Assembly (NCBI RefSeq): GCF_000423585.1
Contig: NZ_KE384057.1
Coordinates: forward strand, 92,392-156,391
DNA length: 64,000 nt
Source of the DNA: Salinimicrobium xinjiangense DSM 19287
GTDB lineage: Bacteria > Bacteroidota > Bacteroidia > Flavobacteriales > Flavobacteriaceae
Direction: 5' to 3'
Part shown: piece by piece, positions 59,164 through 64,000 of the stretch
Position numbering within the stretch: position 1 is the stretch's first letter
Layout: each line of letters starts with the position of its first letter
Position numbers and translations under genes: made by a program
Notes under the pieces: model-generated
Told to the model about the DNA's origin: nothing
Databases searched by the model: none
Seen by the model: the letters and a program-made list of their open reading frames with translations, nothing else

Positions 59164-59194
59164 AAGAAAGTAGCCCTACTGCTTCTTATAAGCT

Positions 59195-62100
59195 ATGTCT
59201 ATGGGCCTAAAATTACTCTTTGTAATCTTCTTCTTTTTCTCCCGGACCTTTGCCCAGGATGCTGATATTGTGTTCAAAAATATCACAATCGATGATGGCT
59301 TATCTCAAAACAGTGTTGTAGACATTGCTCAGGATGACATGGGATTCATCTGGTTTGCCACACAGGATGGTTTGAACCGGTATGACGGTAAAGCTTTCAA
59401 AATTTTTCCTGAGATCTTTGATGACATCACTTCTCCGAATTATTCCCGGTTAGGAAAATTATTTACCTCAAAAAACAGACTCTGGTTTGTGTCTAAAGGA
59501 GGTCAGTTAAAAGTGATGGATCTCTGTACCGAGGATATTTTTCCCATAGAACGCTTGGAGAGTGGATTAAATTTACCGCCGGTTTCCACTGTACTTGAGG
59601 ATATTGAGGGGAATCTTTGGATTGGAACCCTTGAAGAAGGGGTATTTAAATGGGATGTAGACAGGATCTCTTACCAGCAGTTTTCAGTTAAACAGAATGA
59701 TCTCTTCACAGTCGCGGGCAGTGAAGTGAGGTCGATCTTTGAAGATAATTCAAGGGATCTTTGGATACTTACTGAGAATGGAGTGACAAATATAAGACCT
59801 GAACAAAATAAGAATTACCTCAAGGGAATTAATACAAATGTTATAAGTGAGGACCTTGAAGGCAGGTTGTGGATTGGAACATTTGGGGAGGGATTATTTA
59901 TTAGAGATCCCGGTGCCCGGGATTTTAAACTGCTGCTTCAGTATGGCGAGGACGATCTACCTGCAGATCTTGTGATAGAAGCTATACACGCTGACCGGGA
60001 AGGGAATGTCTGGATAGGGACTTATGGGAACGGGTTGTACCTTCTTCACAAAAATCTTCAGAGAATATTTCATTTTATGCCGGAGAGGAGAAATCCTTTT
60101 TCCATAGGTTTTCAGGATATCTTATCAATTAAAGAAGATAAAGAAGGCGCTATATGGATAGGGACTGATGGAGGTGGGATAAGTTATTATAACTCACATT
60201 TTCATAATTTCAAGCGCCTTACCGGACGTGATGTTTCCGAAGAAATTTCTATAAGGCAGATAAGGGCTATAGCCACAGACAGGGATGAAAATATTTGGCT
60301 GGGAACATCGGGTAAAGGTTTAACGTATCTTTCGGCAGATCTAAGCATTAAAAAGACATTTCATCTTAAGCCTTACCAACCGGGAATCGCAAATTATGAT
60401 CGTATTGTTTCCTTATACGTGGACCCGGAGGGTGATCTTTGGATTGGAACGCAGGGTAATGGTTTATTGATTAGGGATGTGAAAACAGGGGACGTAAAAA
60501 AATGGTTTTTTTCCACGACCAAAACCTCCCCTGAATATATTGCTGATAATACCATCTGGTCTATAATGGAGGCCGGTCCCCAACGTGTTTTTGCCGCGAC
60601 GAGAAATGCGGGAGTGTTGCTTATCGATAAAAAGGAAGGTTTAATAAAGACTTTCCCTTCTTATAGTAAAGCCCGTCAATCACCTGAGAAGATGAATATT
60701 AGAAGTATTACCAGGGTCAATGATTCCATATTGGCCCTTGGAGCCGAAGAAGGTGCCATACATTTACTGAACACCTGCAAAGGGGAATTTCAAAAGCTTA
60801 ATAACCCTGTTATAGAAGAAAGTCTGGACGATAATTATGGGATCAAAAGCCTGTATTATAAAGATGGTTTGCTATGGGTGGGCACAGCAGGTAGAGGTCT
60901 GTTAGTCACGCACCTGAAATCCGGAAAAACAACCTCTTTAACAACCAAACATGGCCTGCCTAATGGAATGATCTACGGAATAATACCTGAAGGAAATAAC
61001 TCCCTTTGGATGAGTTCAAACAGGGGCGTCTTCCGTCTCAGTTATGAACTGGTGGATAATACAATTAAGGTAGTTCAAATAAAGTCATTCACAGTTGGTG
61101 ACGGTCTTCAAAGCAATGAATTCAACACCGGAGCATATCATCAATCGGAGGATGGAACCAACTATTTTGGCGGCATTAACGGGTTGAATTTCTTCGATCC
61201 CGGGGAAGTAATGTATGCCCGGGAGCAAAGTAAGGTTGTATTGACCGGAGCTATGGTTCATAATAGTCCACTCCAAACAGATTCCTTAATAACCTATAAA
61301 ACGGGAATAAAGTTGCCTTACAGACAAAACTCGGTTTCTTTTAATTATACGGTTTTAGATTTCCTATCTCCCGAGACCATGAATTATGAGTATAAACTGG
61401 AAGGTTATGATGAGCAATGGATCAATGCCGGGAACAGACAATATACGGCCTATACGAATCTACCTCCCGGGGATTATACTTTTATGGTCAAGCCTGCAGA
61501 GAATATAGATTCCGAAGCAGCCCCAGCTACTTTAGGGATTTCCATTTCTGCTCCATTCTGGTTGAAATGGTGGTTTTTTATTCTATTCTTTGCGTTGATT
61601 TCCGGTGCTCTGTATATCTTCTACAGGTATAGGATCAACCAGCTTCTGGAAGTACAAAGGGTAAAAAACAATATCTCGGCAGATCTACATGATGATATAG
61701 GTTCGCGCCTTACCAGTATTCAATTTTTGTCGGCACTTTCCAGGAAGAAATGGATGAATAAAGAAGACACTTCAGATTGTTTAATGGGAATTGATGAAGA
61801 GGTACAGGCTTCGGCAGAGGCACTCAACGAAATAGTATGGAATATCAAAATGGATGATGAAAGCCTGGAAGATATAGTTGCAAAAATGAGGCGATACGCC
61901 GGGGAGGCGCTTGATCCCTGTGAAATTCTTTACCGGGTCAAGATCGATACAGATTTTTCCAGGAAAAAGATGAAGATGCAAAAGCGCAGGGAGATTTTCC
62001 TCATTTATAAAGAGTTACTGAACAATGTACGGAAACATGCCCGGGCCAGTAAGGTGAAAATAAAAATATCCATAATGGAAAACATGTTTTTTCTCTCCGT

Positions 62101-62305
62101 TCGGGACGACGGACAAGGTTTTGATCCTTCAATGGACACCTCCAGGAACGGGCTCAAAAATGTAGGGGAGAGAGTAATGAAATGGAATGGGAAAATCAGG
62201 ATTTCATCTGCGCAGGGGCAAGGCAGTGTCGTAAAGATCTGGTTGCCCTTTGACAGGTTAACTTTTTTGAGAAAGGTTTTTGGCACCTTGAAAAAGAGAG
62301 CCTGA
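59195..62305 (+). CDS. Membrane sensor histidine kinase with Reg_prop propeller and Y_Y_Y domain
   Basis: A 1036-residue protein. Signal peptide to about residue 20 (SRTFAQ). A periplasmic beta-propeller of about 14 Reg_prop repeats (LWIGTxxxGL, with GNLWIGTLEEGVF, GRLWIGTFGEGLF, GNVWIGTYGNGLY, GAIWIGTDGGGIS) covers about 30-690. A Y_Y_Y domain follows (about 715-780). One span (about 788-808, WWFFILFFALISGALYIFYRY). The kinase is of the HisKA_3 type: phospho-His in DLHDDIGSRLTS, then HATPase with ELLNNVRKHARA and DDGQGFDP. It lacks the receiver and AraC domains of the usual hybrid systems and instead pairs with the NarL-type regulator 53 bases downstream. Confidence 0.92.
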   Translation: MSMGLKLLFVIFFFFSRTFAQDADIVFKNITIDDGLSQNSVVDIAQDDMGFIWFATQDGLNRYDGKAFKIFPEIFDDITSPNYSRLGKLFTSKNRLWFVSKGGQLKVMDLCTEDIFPIERLESGLNLPPVSTVLEDIEGNLWIGTLEEGVFKWDVDRISYQQFSVKQNDLFTVAGSEVRSIFEDNSRDLWILTENGVTNIRPEQNKNYLKGINTNVISEDLEGRLWIGTFGEGLFIRDPGARDFKLLLQYGEDDLPADLVIEAIHADREGNVWIGTYGNGLYLLHKNLQRIFHFMPERRNPFSIGFQDILSIKEDKEGAIWIGTDGGGISYYNSHFHNFKRLTGRDVSEEISIRQIRAIATDRDENIWLGTSGKGLTYLSADLSIKKTFHLKPYQPGIANYDRIVSLYVDPEGDLWIGTQGNGLLIRDVKTGDVKKWFFSTTKTSPEYIADNTIWSIMEAGPQRVFAATRNAGVLLIDKKEGLIKTFPSYSKARQSPEKMNIRSITRVNDSILALGAEEGAIHLLNTCKGEFQKLNNPVIEESLDDNYGIKSLYYKDGLLWVGTAGRGLLVTHLKSGKTTSLTTKHGLPNGMIYGIIPEGNNSLWMSSNRGVFRLSYELVDNTIKVVQIKSFTVGDGLQSNEFNTGAYHQSEDGTNYFGGINGLNFFDPGEVMYAREQSKVVLTGAMVHNSPLQTDSLITYKTGIKLPYRQNSVSFNYTVLDFLSPETMNYEYKLEGYDEQWINAGNRQYTAYTNLPPGDYTFMVKPAENIDSEAAPATLGISISAPFWLKWWFFILFFALISGALYIFYRYRINQLLEVQRVKNNISADLHDDIGSRLTSIQFLSALSRKKWMNKEDTSDCLMGIDEEVQASAEALNEIVWNIKMDDESLEDIVAKMRRYAGEALDPCEILYRVKIDTDFSRKKMKMQKRREIFLIYKELLNNVRKHARASKVKIKISIMENMFFLSVRDDGQGFDPSMDTSRNGLKNVGERVMKWNGKIRISSAQGQGSVVKIWLPFDRLTFLRKVFGTLKKRA

Positions 62306-62358
62306 GTCTCATCCTAAAAGATGATTGTACAGCAGATCACTTAGTACTAAATTTACCT

Positions 62359-62997
62359 ATGGCCACACGTATTGTTATTTTTGAAGATAATGAGAAAGTA
62401 AGGAGCTCACTTGTTACACTATTAGGTAATGAAAGTGCTTATGTGGTTACAGGAGCTCATCCCGACGCTTCTGATGTGGGCAGGAGGATTCGGCAGGAAA
62501 CACCACATGTGGTAATCCTTGACATAGACATGCCCGGGATGAATGGCATAAGTGCGATTCCCCTAATCAAGGAAGTAGATCCGGAAATATCCATCGTAAT
62601 GTATACACAATTCGAGGATGATGAAAAATTATTCAAAAGCCTCTGCGCAGGTGCCGACGGCTATGTTCTGAAAAAGACTTCTCCCGGAAATCTTTTGGCA
62701 GCCATTGAAGAAGTGAGGGCAGGAGGAGCACCTTTATCTCCCGCTGTGGCACGCAAGGTTCTTTTTTCCTTCAGAGACCAAAGGCAGAGCAGTCACGCCA
62801 AGTACGAATTAACCGATAGAGAAATTGAAGTTCTTCAGTTGCTCATAAAAGGATACAGCGTAAAACTCATTGCAGCCGAACTCCATATTGCATACGACAC
62901 CTGTCGTTCTCACCTTAGAAACATCTACCGCAAACTACATGTTAATTGTGGTAAGGAAGCCATTGCGAAGGTCCTGGCAGAGAAGATCGTTCTCTAA
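62359..62997 (+). CDS. NarL/LuxR-type response regulator
   Basis: A 212-residue regulator: receiver (1-120; acidic pair EDN at 9-11, phospho-acceptor D54 in VVILDIDMPGMNG, conserved Lys in VLKKTSPG) and LuxR HTH (about 148-205; LTDREIEVLQLLIKGYSVKLIAAELHIAYDTCRSHLRNIYRKL). Cognate to the upstream HisKA_3 kinase. It is followed by a terminator. Confidence 0.93.
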   Translation: MATRIVIFEDNEKVRSSLVTLLGNESAYVVTGAHPDASDVGRRIRQETPHVVILDIDMPGMNGISAIPLIKEVDPEISIVMYTQFEDDEKLFKSLCAGADGYVLKKTSPGNLLAAIEEVRAGGAPLSPAVARKVLFSFRDQRQSSHAKYELTDREIEVLQLLIKGYSVKLIAAELHIAYDTCRSHLRNIYRKLHVNCGKEAIAKVLAEKIVL

Positions 62998-63021
62998 TGC
63001 TTCCGGTAATTAGAATGGTTG

Positions 63022-63051
63022 AAAAAGCATCTTTTTGAAGATGCTTTTTTT
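63022..63051 (+). terminator. Intrinsic terminator after the two-component system
   Basis: A 12-bp stem AAAAAGCATCTT/AAGATGCTTTTT with loop tttg and a T-run. Confidence 0.88.
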
Positions 63052-63171
63052 ATACCTGCACATATCACCCTAAAAGGGGATTGTGGAGCATCTTCTTTCA
63101 AAATATCTTTATCCATACCCTACAGTACAATTTCAAGCCGTCCATCTTACTAACTATTAAATTTTCATGGT

Positions 63172-64000
63172 ATGAAAAATTTCTATGCTTTTTCTGTAGG
63201 TCATTTTTGGATTTTATTTTTGGCCGTTTTTTTCCAGGTTTCTGCATTAGCTCAGGCACCCACCACACCATCAAGTAATTTTTCTGTGAGCAATATTGAT
63301 GGAGATCGTTTCTATATTAACTATACAAAAGGAGATGGGGCACGTCGTATTATTATAGCCAGTACGAATCCTGTTACAGCTGTGCCACAGGATGGAGCTG
63401 ATTATGTTGCAAACTCCACCTATGGTTTAGGTAATGAGCTAAAGCCTGGGGAATTCGTAATTTTTAATGGCTCCTCTTTTTATTCAAATACAGGCATGTG
63501 GGTGTATGGATTAAATCATTCTACTACTTATTATTTCCGGATCTATGAATTCAATGGGACAGATTACAATACTGAATATCTAACGACAGAATTTCTGGAG
63601 GGTAGTGGCACTACCTTATCAGGTCCCACTGTGCAGGCGAGTGGTCTCACCTTTTCAAATATAACCGGGACCAGTATGACAATAAGCTGGACTAATGGAG
63701 ACGGTTCTGCGCGGTTTCTTGTGGGAAGGGCAGGTAGTGCTGTAGAAGCAGAGCCACAGGACCTTACCAACTATAGTGCTTGGAATTATGCATTTGCTTA
63801 TCCCACTAGTAGTAGTTATAGCATAGGTACATATGATCAAAAAGTATTGTATCAAGGAACAAATTCCTCTGTAACTATTTACAATCTAAATCCTAATGAA
63901 ACTTATCATTTTGCTTTATTTGAATACAATGGAAATTCCGGCAAGATTTACTTGAGACCCGGAGCAAAGGCAGATGAAATGACAAGTGCATATCCAACAA
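63172..64000 (+). CDS. Secreted protein with fibronectin-like repeats, 3' partial
   Basis: The first 276 codons of a gene that leaves the window. Signal peptide MKNFYAFSVGHFWILFLAVF-type, cleaved near ALAQ. Two repeats of about 115 residues follow (about 33-150 and 152-270), each with W/Y-TNGDG or YTKGDG, an NPxxTYHF or STTYYFRIYEFNG motif and a (A/V)(E/P)PQD segment, a fibronectin-III-like layout typical of large Bacteroidota surface proteins, many secreted by the type IX system. The C-terminal sorting domain, if any, lies outside. No neighbour identifies it. Confidence 0.8.
   Translation, partial: MKNFYAFSVGHFWILFLAVFFQVSALAQAPTTPSSNFSVSNIDGDRFYINYTKGDGARRIIIASTNPVTAVPQDGADYVANSTYGLGNELKPGEFVIFNGSSFYSNTGMWVYGLNHSTTYYFRIYEFNGTDYNTEYLTTEFLEGSGTTLSGPTVQASGLTFSNITGTSMTISWTNGDGSARFLVGRAGSAVEAEPQDLTNYSAWNYAFAYPTSSSYSIGTYDQKVLYQGTNSSVTIYNLNPNETYHFALFEYNGNSGKIYLRPGAKADEMTSAYPT

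Overview
The window is chromosomal DNA of a marine-type Flavobacteriaceae (Bacteroidota); a Gramella/Zunongwangia/Salegentibacter-like genus is a guess from memory. The signs are: promoters with the Bacteroidota -7 element TAnnTTTG, few Shine-Dalgarno sequences, a TonB-dependent receptor with a carboxypeptidase-regulatory-like N-terminus, a two-component sensor with Reg_prop repeats and a Y_Y_Y domain, a probable capnine (sulfonolipid) gene pair, and A+T-rich DNA. No rRNA, tRNA, CRISPR array, IS element or prophage was seen.

Layout. 0-21.9 kb is mostly housekeeping: the end of the NAD(P)HX repair enzyme, hutH, fumC, a TonB receptor, an ArsC-like reductase, prfB with its programmed +1 frameshift, a large metzincin protease, threonine aldolase, YbaB, an oligopeptidase, a pair of PLP enzymes that look like cysteate synthase and cysteate fatty-acyl transferase, WrbA, a MarR-YceI pair sharing an operator, a HipA-like/DUF3037 pair and an SRAP protein. 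Two intergenic regions (about 8.0 and 12.8 kb) carry heptanucleotide repeats.

22-50 kb is the most interesting part, a coherent stress or low-oxygen island. It holds two small paralogous proteins, a beta-CASP nuclease, an ATP-cone nuclease-like protein, four universal stress proteins, Hsp20, a response regulator fused to a CRP-type DNA-binding protein, an azurin-like lipoprotein, an MlaEFD-type lipid transporter, and a seven-gene operon (flavin reductase-like, M20 peptidase, DUF1611, PfkB kinase, P-type ATPase, HAD-trehalose phosphatase fusion, GH65 enzyme). A MacB-like exporter, a zinc peptidase and a fourth Usp follow. I find a 14-bp palindrome with CRP/FNR geometry (NTGA-N6-TCAN) upstream of six of these transcription units and a degenerate copy before a seventh. 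In every case a TAnnTT -7 element starts 29-30 nt from the palindrome centre, the spacing of a class II activator site near -41.5. The natural candidate regulator is the receiver-CRP protein encoded inside the island. The gene content (several Usp, Hsp20, PfkB, P-type ATPase, HAD-OtsB-GH65) closely parallels the hypoxia/dormancy DosR regulon of Mycobacterium tuberculosis, under a different type of regulator.

50-64 kb holds a pseudouridine synthase, two paralogous PAS-like LuxR regulators, a DJ-1/PfpI protein, SbcC-SbcD, a PLP decarboxylase-like protein, a two-component system (Reg_prop/Y_Y_Y sensor kinase and NarL-type regulator) and the start of a secreted protein with fibronectin-like repeats that runs off the window.
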